Shown here: positions 28,501 through 40,500 of the stretch, in pieces
How positions within the stretch are numbered: position 1 is the stretch's first letter
Layout: each line of letters starts with the position of its first letter
From: Puffinus mauretanicus
Lineage: Eukaryota > Chordata > Aves > Procellariiformes > Procellariidae
Length of the DNA stretch: 64,000 bases
Direction of reading: 5' to 3'
Assembly (NCBI GenBank): GCA_023333565.1
Contig: JAJKFH010002198.1
Coordinates: forward strand, 2,976,001-3,040,000
Program-made: the position numbers and the translations under genes
Notes under the pieces: generated by a model
Seen by the model: only the letters and a program-made list of their open reading frames with translations
What the model was told of the DNA's origin: nothing
Databases searched by the model: none

Positions 28501-31500
28501 CACTTAAACTGATTGCTTGCCCTGCATATTGCATCAAATAAAAGAGCTTTTCTTTGGATATTTTAACGTAAATGTCTTAAAATGAAAAAGCTCTAGCATC
28601 ATGGCAATAAATCCATAAGCAGTATCTAAGATTACACTTAAATAAAATCATAATATTGGGACATAAACGTCATGTTTATGGCTGGTTCCCCTGACACCAA
28701 CACCATCATGTATCAGGGGAAGGAAAAACAGTCATCTGCAAACCATAACCTATTTATACAGTTTCTCTAATTTCAAGTCCTGAGTGTTAATTATACAGGA
28801 GTACCCATAGAGTGAATATGAACATGGATCACTGATAGCTGAAATTTATTTTTTATTTATCATTTTCTATTTTTGCCAGTTCTGTGTTTTTCTATAACAA
28901 TAACTAATCTGTAAATAAACTAGATTGAGTAGAAGTGTAATCTCATGACAATTCTCGAATTTCTCTGTAACACTTCTGAGTAACATATTTTTGCATTTTG
29001 ATCTAAGCACATAATAATTATCAAATTGAACAGCGGTCATTTGTTTATGTTTTGGATTGAAAAACATTTACAATCTCCAGGGGATATTTATCTTCATTTG
29101 ATGGGATTAATGTTGTTTGGACAGGCAATACAAGCAATTTAAGTGTCAAGCTACTTGATAAAAATCATTAGCAGCTAAAATGAGAAACATCTTTTAGCGG
29201 ACACTGAAAATGTTTATTTCCAGATTTCTTTCCAAGACCTATGGTAATCTGCATTAAGAAAGATTCAGTATAGTCTCCAATAAGAAGGACTACTTTAGAT
29301 GTGTGCACAGCTAATTTAAATACTGGACGTCAGATGTTTTCCTCAGAATTCCAATGTTAATTGAATTTCCCCTAGTGACACTCTTTTCACTCTACAGCTA
29401 CAGTGTATAATACTTCTATTATTAGGTGCACAAGTCCATGGGACCTGATGAGATCCATCTGCAGGTCCTGAGGAAACTGACGGATGAAGTTGCTAAGCCA
29501 CTAGCCGTCATATTTGAGAAGTCGTGGCAGTCCGGTGAAGTTCCCCCTGACTGGAAAAGGGGAAACGTAACCCCCATTTTTAAAAAGGGAAAAAAGGAAG
29601 ACCCGGGGAACTACAGGCCAGTCAGTCTCACCTCTGTGCCTGGGAAGATCATGGAACAGATCTTCCTGGAAGCTATGCTAAGGCACCTGGAGGACAGGGA
29701 GGTGATTCGAGACAGCCAGCATGGCTTCATCAAGGGAAAGTCCTGCCTGACCAACCTCGTGGCCTCCTATGATGGAGTGAGTACATCAGTGGACATGGGA
29801 AGGGCTACCGATGTCGTCTATCTGGACTTCTGTAAGGCCTTTGACATGGTCCCCCACAACATCTTTCTCTCTACACTGGATAGGTATGGATTTGATGGGT
29901 GGACTGTCTGGTGGGTGAGGAATTGGTAGGATGGTCGCATCCAGAGGGTAGTGGTCAATGGCTCAATGTCCAGATCGGTGACAAGCAGGGGTCCGTATTG
30001 GGACCGGTACTGTTTAGTATCTTCAACAATGACATAGACAGTGGGATCGAGTGCACCCTCAGCAAGTTTGCAGACATCACCAAGCTGAGTGGTGCGGTTG
30101 ACGCACCTGAGGGATGGGATGCCATCCAGAGGGACCTGGACAAGCTTGAGAAGTGGGCCTGTGTGGACCTCATGAGGTTCAACAAGGCCAAGTGCAAGGT
30201 CCTGCACTTGGGTCAGGGCAACCCCTGATACCAATACAGGCTGGGGGATGAAGGGATTGAGAGCAGCCCTGCCGAGAAGGACTTGGGGGTATTGGTGGAC
30301 GAAAAGCTGGACATGAGCCAGCAATGTGCGCTCGCAGCCCAGAAGGCCAACTGTATCCTGGGCTGCATCAAAAGCAGCGTAGCCAGCAGGTCGAGCGAGG
30401 TGATTCTGCCCCTCTACTCTGCTCTGGTGAGACCCCACCTGCAGTACTGCGTCCAGCTCTGGAGCCCTCAGCCCAAGACAGACATGGACCTGTTGGAGCG
30501 GGTCCAGAGGAGGGCCACAAAAATGATCAGGGGGATGGAACGCCTCTCCTATGAAGAAAGGCTGAGAGAGTTGGGATTGTTCTGGAGAAGCGAAGGCTTC
30601 GGGGAGACTTATTGCAGCCTTTCAGTACTGAAAGGGGGCTTATGAGAAAGATGGGGACAAACTTTTTAGTGGGGCCTATTGTGAGAGGACAAGGGGGAAT
30701 GGTTTGAAACTAAAAGAGGGTAGATTTAGACTAGATATAAGGAAGAAATTTTTTACTATGAGGGTGGTGAAACCCTGGATCAGGTTGCCCAGAGAGGTGG
30801 TAGATGCCCCATTCCTGGAAACATTCAAGGTCAGGTTGGACAGGGCTCTGCCCTCGGCAGGGGGGTTGGACTAGATGACCTTTAAAGGTCCCTTCCAATC
30901 CAAACTATTCTATGATTCTATGATTATATATTCAACATATTTTGTAGGTTGCCTTCCCACCCTCCCTTTCTTTTTTTCAGAGCACAGTATAAAAATCTAC
31001 TGCCTTGCGAATACCTTATATAAGTGGCAGAATTCATGACACCTATCAATTCTTAATTTTTGTGGCTGGTTTTAAATGTACAGCGAAGTTTAATGGAAAC
31101 AAAGATATGCAGATGCATTTGATGATTTCAAGCTGGACACCAAAATACTACTCATATTCAGACTTATAACGAAGCCAGTTAACAACAGTTCTTAATTTTG
31201 CTACATTAGCTTGTTATTTTACTTTGTTGCATGTATAAAATGCAGTAGTAATAACACATGCAACACTGGGTATCACTTTGGTGATACTAAACACAGATCT
31301 GATGAAACAGGTATGTAGGAGGATTTTTTGAATCCTACAGATTTTTTGAATATCTACAGCAGATTTTTTGAATAATCTGGAGAGACATTTAAACCTACAG
31401 ATTCTCTTTCTTTTACCCTTTAAACTTTTTGACTTGGTGAAAAAACACAACTTTTTCAGAAAAGCTAGCTACTATATATAATACATCTTGCTCTGAATTA

Positions 31501-34500
31501 AAAAGACCAAATTTAACTAAGATTAGAGCACTCATATGCGTGCGTCTAAACCAGCCAATTTCTGTTCCATGCTTTCCCTCAGTATTCAGTAACTGCAGTG
31601 CATCAATTCAGATAACTAGAATTGGCAACAGTGGCTTAAACTGATTAAGTCATCTGTGAGAAAACAATATGATAAAGGAGTCAATCTCCAGAAGATGATC
31701 AGCCTATACTTTGCCACATTCCCAAAGTGAGCACATTCAACCACAGAACACTAAAGCTACAGAGAGAAAGCTGAATAACTTAAAAGATTTAGCACCTGGT
31801 TTCATTCTGAATATAACATTTATCGCTGCTTAACTTGATACTTACTATTGTTTAAATAAAAATAGTGTTCAACTGTACAATTAGATTCTCGATGGTAAGT
31901 AATGGTACACTAAAAGTTCCTGCAGACTGCTTCACAGTTGGTATGATTATACCACAATTAAAATGTTTCGACACATTAATTTAACTGGGGTTTTGTGTTT
32001 GATTTGGTGGGGAAAGCAACAACAACAACAAAGTCTAGAGATCTTCTTTGTTAATCAAATCTTTTTAAGTACTGCGGTATGATACAAGTATAATACCTAT
32101 GCCCAGTTATATCAAATCTATAATCTGAACTCCTCAGTAGACCAAAATCTTTTTAGTAACAAAAATAGAATACATATATGTTTCTATATGTGCATACGTG
32201 ATCTAATTCAGAAAATAGACTGTATTTTGTATCAAAGCTAGATGCCACGTATTTTTTTTCTGCCACACTCCATGAAAAGTGGGAAAGAGATAAGAAAATA
32301 GCTATGTGGAGCACCTAATACAGACATGAGCCTGAAGAAGTGGAAAGAAGGAAGGAGCAAAGCAGATTTAATGGATTTCCTATAAGCAATACTTATTTTT
32401 CATGAAAAATAAGTTTGGGACTTCTGAAAGAGTTATGTCGGTAAGTACATGTGAAGAGAACCAAGAATAACTGCTTTTATTGGCTACTCCACCAGGCAAC
32501 TAAACTTGTTGCCCCAAGAACAAACAGAAGGTGAAAAACCCACTATGTGCTTTCTGTGCTGGCAGTTAAACAGGCTGAAAATTTCAGCACCAAACAGCTT
32601 TAATACCAGAATTTTGGTTCAGAAATACACGAGCTGTTGATTTCCACCTGCTTCTGGCGGAAAAGTCTAAAACCTTACTAATTTTGGAAGGATGGAAAAA
32701 AATGCAGTCCCATTAGCACATTGAAACCAATGTGCTGAATAATACTACGTAATTAACAGAAAAATAAGTTGGAAGGTACATACTGGTCCATACTGCCAGC
32801 CAAGTTCAATCTTATTCATAACCCATAGTTCATGGATGTTCTCTGCTAATTTTTCTCTAATCCTTTCCAGGTGGGGAGGCAAAACAATCTAAAGAGAGAA
32901 GAGAGAAAGTGGCTGTTACAAATAAGTTGCTTGACAATGCCACCCAAACTTTCGTAACAGACAAACTTTGTATAAACCAGATCTCGCAACTAAACCTAAA
33001 TTATCATTCAGTCCTTACTGACTAAAGTGAGTGAGAATTCTTAGATCAACAGAAATACTTTAACTTATGCACTTACAAGTTCCAGAGTTTGACCAGCAGG
33101 TGAAAACAGTTTTAAATCCAACACCTCCAAATGGCACAGAATACATTCCAGGCAGCTGGCTAGAAACTACTCACACCAGTACTATTTCTGAATTTAAAAA
33201 ATGCTAAAAATCTCAACAACCAAGGCAATGTTGTGAAAAGCACTTCAGACAAATATTAACATTTGAGAACTGAAACCCATTAAAAAAAAAAATAGATGAT
33301 GATGACAGGTGACAAGTGAAATCAGGACAGCACATTACTGTACCTCCAAAACTTGAAATCAAGTCTGCTTTACCTCAAAAAACAGAGACCTCAAATATAC
33401 AGTTGTCATGGTTTAACCCCAGCCAGCAACTAAGCACCACACAGCCGCTCACTCACTCTCCCCGCAGCAGGATGGGGGAGAGAATCGGAAGAATAAAAGT
33501 GAGAAAACTCGTGGGTTGAGATAAAGACAGTTTAATAGAAAATGCCTTGGCTCTGTGTAAGCACTGCTCAGCAGTGACTAAAACATCCCTGTGTTATCAA
33601 CACTGTTTCCAGCACAAATCCAAAACACAGCCCCATACTAGCTACTATGAAGAAAATTAATTCTATCCCAGCCAAAACCAGCACAACAGTGCTGTGAATC
33701 ATGATAACGTTACCCTGTTGGTGTTACAGAACAATAATAACATGACACATGTAGAATGCTGTATTTAGTGCATAATGGCACACAGTGTACAAAAATTTGT
33801 ATCATCTCAAACGCTGGTCAAGTGTAAAATGAACTCTTGTTACCTGTGATCAAAGATGGAGCTCTTTGGTATCAAAGAATTACTGCTTTTTGCAACTATG
33901 TAAAAAAAAAAATGAAAACTATAACTTCAATGCCTGCCATTTACTGCCCACAGTGAGTCAAATGCCATTCTCAGTAACCTGCAAGTCCAGTAAAGAATTA
34001 CGGTTGAAGCCGGTCTAAAAGTCTTATTATAACACAAAGTCTTCAGTGATTTTAATTAAACAGTAATAAAAACGTCTAGTAACAGAACAAGAAGTTCATA
34101 TATTCTTTTTTGCCTACTCTAATATTAAGGGTAAAACATTCTTTATTATAGCGTTGGTGAACTGAATTATATGAAATTTCTAGTAAGCACTATCAGGACT
34201 TTACGCACCGTTTGTCAACTTCTCGTAATGAAACATACCAAACAAATACCAAGAAAAAACAAGTTTGAGACAAGCTGCAAATTCAATCAAATGAAAATAA
34301 TATAGGTCTATAATATGTGTGTTTAAAAATGAAAATGCAATCTTTCAGTTTCCATACCTGGCTAGTATCTACAGGAACTGGAGTGAAAGCTGCTTGTGAC
34401 AGAGAGATAGTGGGACCCAGTAGGTCTCTTGTATAGCTACGATCCTGCTTGTACTCTCGGCTATGCTCCACTTTCAGCTTCTCTTTCGGCAGGACAGCTT

Positions 34501-37500
34501 CAAAGCAAGGGGCATATCCAGGTGGAGGAAGGAACTTGAACTCTCCATGGCGACCTCCAAGCAAGAAACGTACCCTGTAAACATTAGAGTTACTTTAGAT
34601 AACTGAGAAATCTCTAGGGTCAAACCTAATCAGTTTGCAAGCCTAACAACTATTGAATGCTATTTTAAAAAAAAGGAAAAAAAAAAAATTCAATGTTGCA
34701 GCTTATTTGCATTGTTTACAGTTCAACTTTACATAATTAGTGGTGGAGTTTATGAAGTAGGAGGTGCAAAAAACATGGGGAAAAGTAAACAATTCTTTCT
34801 TTTAGTTAATTTCCACTTCCATAAAAGTATTCTAAATCATGAGTCCAAAAGAGAAGACAGAGAGAGAGAGAGAGAGAATAATCAGTTTACCTATCACATC
34901 TATGAAGTAAGCAGCAGCCTTTCGAGTCTCAGAAGGCAGAGATTATAACCCAGAGTAATTAACCATCTCTGAACTCTCCATTGAAGAATTCTCCATTCTC
35001 TCTCATTTGAGAAATGAGCCTGAAAACTCCATGGAATACAGTTCGTTCTTTTCTCTCACAGAACACTAAATCCTTAGGACACAATACAAAAAACTCCCAT
35101 ATTTTCCTCCCTAAAACTTGCCATGTTAGTAGAAACCTAGGGGAAAGCATTCTTTTATTCATTACAAAATGGTGTATTTGCCATTTGTTTTGTTACTGAA
35201 AAATTCAATGAATGAGGTGATCATGAAGTAGCAATGACATAATACCAAAAAATCTTCCCAGAACGTTGCCATCCAGAAAGAATAAAAAAACACTCAAAAA
35301 ACTAGCCTTACAACAGAATCTTCTTGTCTCTTTTCTATTTACCAAGTATTTTATAAGATCTTTGTCAATGCTGTATCAGAACACTCTCCAAATATCAAAA
35401 TATCTGTCAAAAATTTCTCTCATGACGGAGATAAGGCATGCAGGTTTATAGTTTTGCATTTTATAGCATGCATGTCTATAGTTTTACCACTTTGTACTGC
35501 CCGTATTATCCAAGGCAAAGTCTAAAGAAGTGCATTTTGCATCTGGAATGAGAGGCTGGTATGCCCACTGTGACAGCTCTTAGCTTCTGTAGTATTCGCC
35601 ACAGCCTTTGAATGATCCCTCACAGACCATTGCTCTGTCTGCAACAGAAATCAGCTTTCAGCCTTTACCGTTGCCAGTCCTGCTAAATAAAGTTGGTCCC
35701 CGCTCTGGAACATCACACAATCTTTTTTAATATTATAGTCTCAAACTATTCAATACATGGAAACAGAAGTCTGACACCTCAAATGTGACTTGGAATTTTA
35801 TAGAAAACCAGTACAGCAACCAGAATACAGATTGACTGAATTCATATTAACTCATCCTGCTGAAAAGAAAGTGTATCACCACCGTTTCTTAGGGTAAGTG
35901 TAGATAATGCATCTTCAAATAATAGTTACTACCTCATAACAGGTGAGCTAGGGCAAATGTATTTTTAATATAAAAGACTGATTTTTTTCTTCCCATATAG
36001 GTAAAATGCTATCCTGGAGTGAATGTGTAGCAATGTGTCAGCTAAGAAATGATAAAGAAGCTGTTTCTAAGGTCTATCTGCAAACCACCTGAACACACTG
36101 GTGTGCTGAAAAACAACAGATGCACTATCTCTTCAGGACTGCTTTGTAGCTCTCACTATCCAAGAATTGGAACTGTGCCAAAGAAGCAGATGTCAGAAAG
36201 GGAAATAAGAGCAAAGACAGCCAGGTAAGTATTCAGCATATTCACACATACAGAAAAAAAAACAGATTGGGGAAAAAAAAAAACTACACGGGATGCTAAC
36301 TTTATTCCTGCAGAGAAGCTGACAACTGGGAAGAAGAGGCCATCTATGTTGAAATTCTCAAACATTCCTTGAACTGGCTGACCATTTATCCGGAAAGAGA
36401 TGCTGGGGGCACTCAGGTCCAAACAGCAGCTAATAACATCGTCAGTTCTTAACAGATGTTGATTGGGAGAATTTACTGTTCGTGCAACACAACCTATGGA
36501 AGTAAAGGAGACACATTTAGCAAAACTACTGAAAATCGTACAGATTTTCACAGCAGCCTAAAAAAAAGAGAAAGAAAACATAGAAATAGAGAACAAACAT
36601 GTTAATACACAAGTATCTAACCTATAACATCCAAGACCTGATTTTAAGCTTGCAATATAGTGAATAGAAGCATACAATCGTATCTACAAAGCGATTTTAA
36701 TAATAAATAACATAATTAAACTACATTTAGTGTAAGTGAAAATAATTACTGATACCCATATAAACAATCAAAGCCAAGAAAACTAAATTTTATTCCTCAC
36801 AGTAGAAGAAGTGCAAATTGAAAAACAACCATTAGTATCTAGTATGAAACCTAGTACACTTTACTAAAGAATGCTTCATTATTCAAGATAAGGACAAGTA
36901 TCATACTTTAAATTATTTAGCAAAAGTAAGTACTTCCTGTTATTAAGGGCCACACCATGGTACCCTTGCAAAATTGTGTAAGATGATACTACCCAGTTTC
37001 ATAATCAAACCACAAACCAGCATTTTTCTGGCATATACAAAGACAGCAGCAATTTTGAGGCATATATATTCAGTAATGTATGTATTTTTCTTTAATAAGT
37101 TTTGTATGAACTCTAAAGGCTTATTCTCTCTTGCATCAAATTACATTTACACCAGCACACTTGCTTCCCAAGAGAAATAACCTATAGAATACAGAAATAG
37201 GAAATTATTATTTCTGAAATTTACTGCCATCTACAACAGAAAATTTATGGAAAAGCATGACAATTGTATGAAAATATCTCTAGACATGTCTTCCAAAAAT
37301 TAGATATGCAATGTCTGCAAGAGATAAACCATAATGCATACTAAGAACAGAGCACTAACTTTGTAACTATGCTGTCCAACTTCTGTAAACATGAAGGACT
37401 TAACTAAAAGCACTCTGTTTCCAAGAAGATGATGAACATGGCATATGTTTTTAACAGCAGCAAAAATTGTAAAAAAAACCCTCAATAATTCTTCTGCAGA

Positions 37501-40500
37501 TAACTTTTCATTACCACCACTACCCCCCCAAGGAAAAATAAGAAACAACACTTCTCATACTCTACGTATGGAAAATGACTTCCTGATACTGCCACATAAT
37601 CTGCAGACTGTAGGACAGATGCTCTTGTGCAATCTGCCCCTCTTGATAGGGCAGTCAGCAGTATAGTGGGGGAAAAAAAAAGTTTTCAGATGCTCTTGCT
37701 GCTCCCCTACACCCTTTCAAGACAGGATGTCCTTAGCTCGGTTGCTGCAAGAATAGTCAGTTCCATAACCAAAGACAGGGGAGTGACATGGAGCAACCCC
37801 AAGGGTCCCTGACAAATCGAGAAATCTATAGGAAACACTGCTGAGAAACAGAGTAGCAGTCACAGCGTAAGGAATGGCCTGCAAGGAAACTACCTTCTAC
37901 CAGCTCTACATCCCAGAACTCGCAGAGCACAGTAGAGAATAGCAGAGAAAAACATCACAACAGCTGAGAGTTAGTTTCAAATAAATCACAGAAAGGGACA
38001 ATTATTTAATGGCAGGGATAACTAAACTCTAAAAGAGCTATCGATGAACAGTGGATACTTCATCTCCTTAAGGAGAGGACTAGATGAGACTAGGTGAGAC
38101 TAGATGCCTTTTTAGACGTTAAAATTTAGCCAAAAGTAGGTTATTGGGATTCATGCAGGGCTGACTGTTAACAGAAATATGTACTGGTCTTCAATGAACA
38201 CATAGTCAGACAAATGATATAAGTGCCTTTTCTGGCCTCAGGCTTTCGATATTTATGAGTTCCACTTCTCCATATTAGAGAAGTAACTGCAGGACTGAAG
38301 AAACAAATGTAAATTAAATGTGATTCTGGTAAAGACATGGTCCAGAACAGAAACTCAGGGGTAGAAATTATTGTTGCTATTCATTAATGCAGTAAATGCT
38401 TCATGCTCAGAAGATTACTTTAAAAATGTCATTGCAGAGACTTACCAAGATGCAGCCTGGGATTGTTGAAGAAGAAGAAAGGCCATGATTTTCAACATTC
38501 AACTACTTAAAGTCCTTCCAGGTTTCAGAGGTATGCGTTACGTGAGAATGTCAATGAAGACAGAAATCTTTTCAAATCTACCAGCCACATCCACAACAGA
38601 GATTAATATACAAAAATTGCATATAAAAAGGTGGTCTGACTTTTTTAACTGGGCTGGATTATTGACTTGAGAACCAAAAACAATTGTTCATTTATTCTTT
38701 TGTGACATTTCTGATTAAAAAGTTTCCGTTGGGTAGAAAAATCATTTTGATTTTCAGTAATCTTTTGTTTCCTCCCTAAAAGGGACCCTAACTACAAAAG
38801 TTATTTCGGTTGGCTCATTATTTTCTGGTTCTTCTGTAATAATACTTTATCTGACAAACTCAATTATGACACAGCTTTAATGACACCATTAATTATGCAT
38901 CATTGTTCCAAAGTAATTCTCATTATACATGAGAGGCAAAGTGGCAGCTACTTTCCTAAGATGCCACTCCAGTCGATACATTACTTAATAATTACTTAAT
39001 ACTTAATTACTTAATAATACAATCCATTGCTATTTTGATTGGAAAAGTCTTTTGAAATGTAAAACTATTCTTTTCCAAGTACCAAGCCACAATGCCTCAA
39101 AACTTCAAAAGACCTTGAATGATACATACAGCTGACTCACTAAAATATCTCTCTTGTCTGCTAAGGAGCTTTAGAAAACTTGCTCATATCTTCATAGTGG
39201 CAAGTATTGCCAATCCAATGAGCCTAATCCCATTTCCAGTCAGTTCTACAGTTCATCACTGCCCAATAATCTCTCAAAATCAAAGGAAAAAAATTTTTCC
39301 TCAACAAGGTGAAACCACAGTAGAAACATTGTCAAGAAATTTAGGACTGTCGATGTGTAGGACTACCCATTCCAAATGATATCTGGGAACCTTTTCACAA
39401 AAGTTAAATTATTGGAAAAATATTAAGAAAAAGAGAACAAGCTTTCTTTGTTATTATTCTGATTTTGCTGAGCTAACCCAGCTTGAAGAGAGAATAAGAT
39501 ATTTGCAGAATCAACAGTAAATACAAGTACTTTAGATACTCAGTTCAGCTTCCTTTAACGCTAGAATTTGCATACAGAAATTACTATTAATGAATAGATC
39601 CAAGCTGGGCCAATAACATTTTAAAAGATGGATACCTGACCAAACACACCATATGCAAGCTAAGAATATGATTATCCAAGTCTTGCAATAAACAGTCAGT
39701 CTCAATGTATGTAGATAAAACATCACTACAGAAAAATATCTGGTTTTAAAATGTATGGCAAAAAAGCATACTTAAAAATCTTCTTCACCCCTAAAGTACT
39801 TCTAAACTTCTAAACTAAAGACCCATATTAAAAATTTGTTTTAAAAAAAAGGGAAAAAAAAAGAACAGAGAGAGTCCTGTGAATTAAATCTCTCAGGCTG
39901 TTCTTACACTATCACACAGGAATTACAAATCCAGACGACTGTTTGTCAGACTTCATTTTTTGCACCTTTGACGTTTTAAATAAAATCTTTATAGTTACTG
40001 TGAAAAAAAAAAATCCCAGGCTGAAACATAAATTATTATTCTATCTGCATTACTTTGTACAAAATGATTTTTTCAATGTGTAATGTCAACTTAAAACATA
40101 TTCTGATATATGGTACTGTTTCTGTATATTCCTAGTGTCAACTGAATCATCTGATTCACTTTGCTGCTGTTGAAAACAAATTCACTGGAACTGCAAACAA
40201 CGTTCTGGTATTTAAAAAAAAACAAACAACAACCACCACAAAAAAACCAACCAAACAAAAAAAGGAGAATACCTGACCACAGATGCAGACCATCGAAGCC
40301 ATAGGAATACAAGTCATCACCAACACCATTTCCTCCCCATTCTGCTCCTCCCCCTGGATATGGTGAGTAGCCCTCTGTTGAAGCCCAGCCCACTCGTAGA
40401 TGAGTTGATTCTGCGGTCACAAAGGGCTCTAGATGGTCCACCATAAGTTCATAGTACCATTTCCTGTATTGGGCAGAGCCTTCACTAATCCCCAAGAAGA

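Larger units (their letters stand above)
27207..32783 (-). other. RYR2: RYR2 intron (probable intron 23), 5.6 kb
   Basis: Contains the longest CR1 copy (29428-30925), a GC-rich hairpin (28686-28721), a short degenerate tandem repeat (31322-31373) and a 24-bp perfect palindrome (32391-32414). The remainder is AT-rich without recognisable features. Confidence 0.9.
32889..34357 (-). other. RYR2: RYR2 intron (probable intron 22), 1.5 kb
   Basis: Contains a solo LTR flanked by a 5-bp target duplication (33399-33690). Nothing else is recognisable. Confidence 0.9.
36494..40272 (-). other. RYR2: RYR2 intron (probable intron 20), 3.8 kb
   Basis: Mostly AT-rich. It holds short degenerate tandem repeats at 38083-38110 (GAGACTAG-type) and 38980-39019 (ATTACTTAAT-type), and an A/C-rich run at 40208-40262 just inside the 5' end. 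No mobile element is recognised. Confidence 0.9.

Noticed and set aside
29818..30438. 206-codon minus-strand open frame
   Set aside because: It is the antisense shadow of the CR1 reverse transcriptase on the plus strand.
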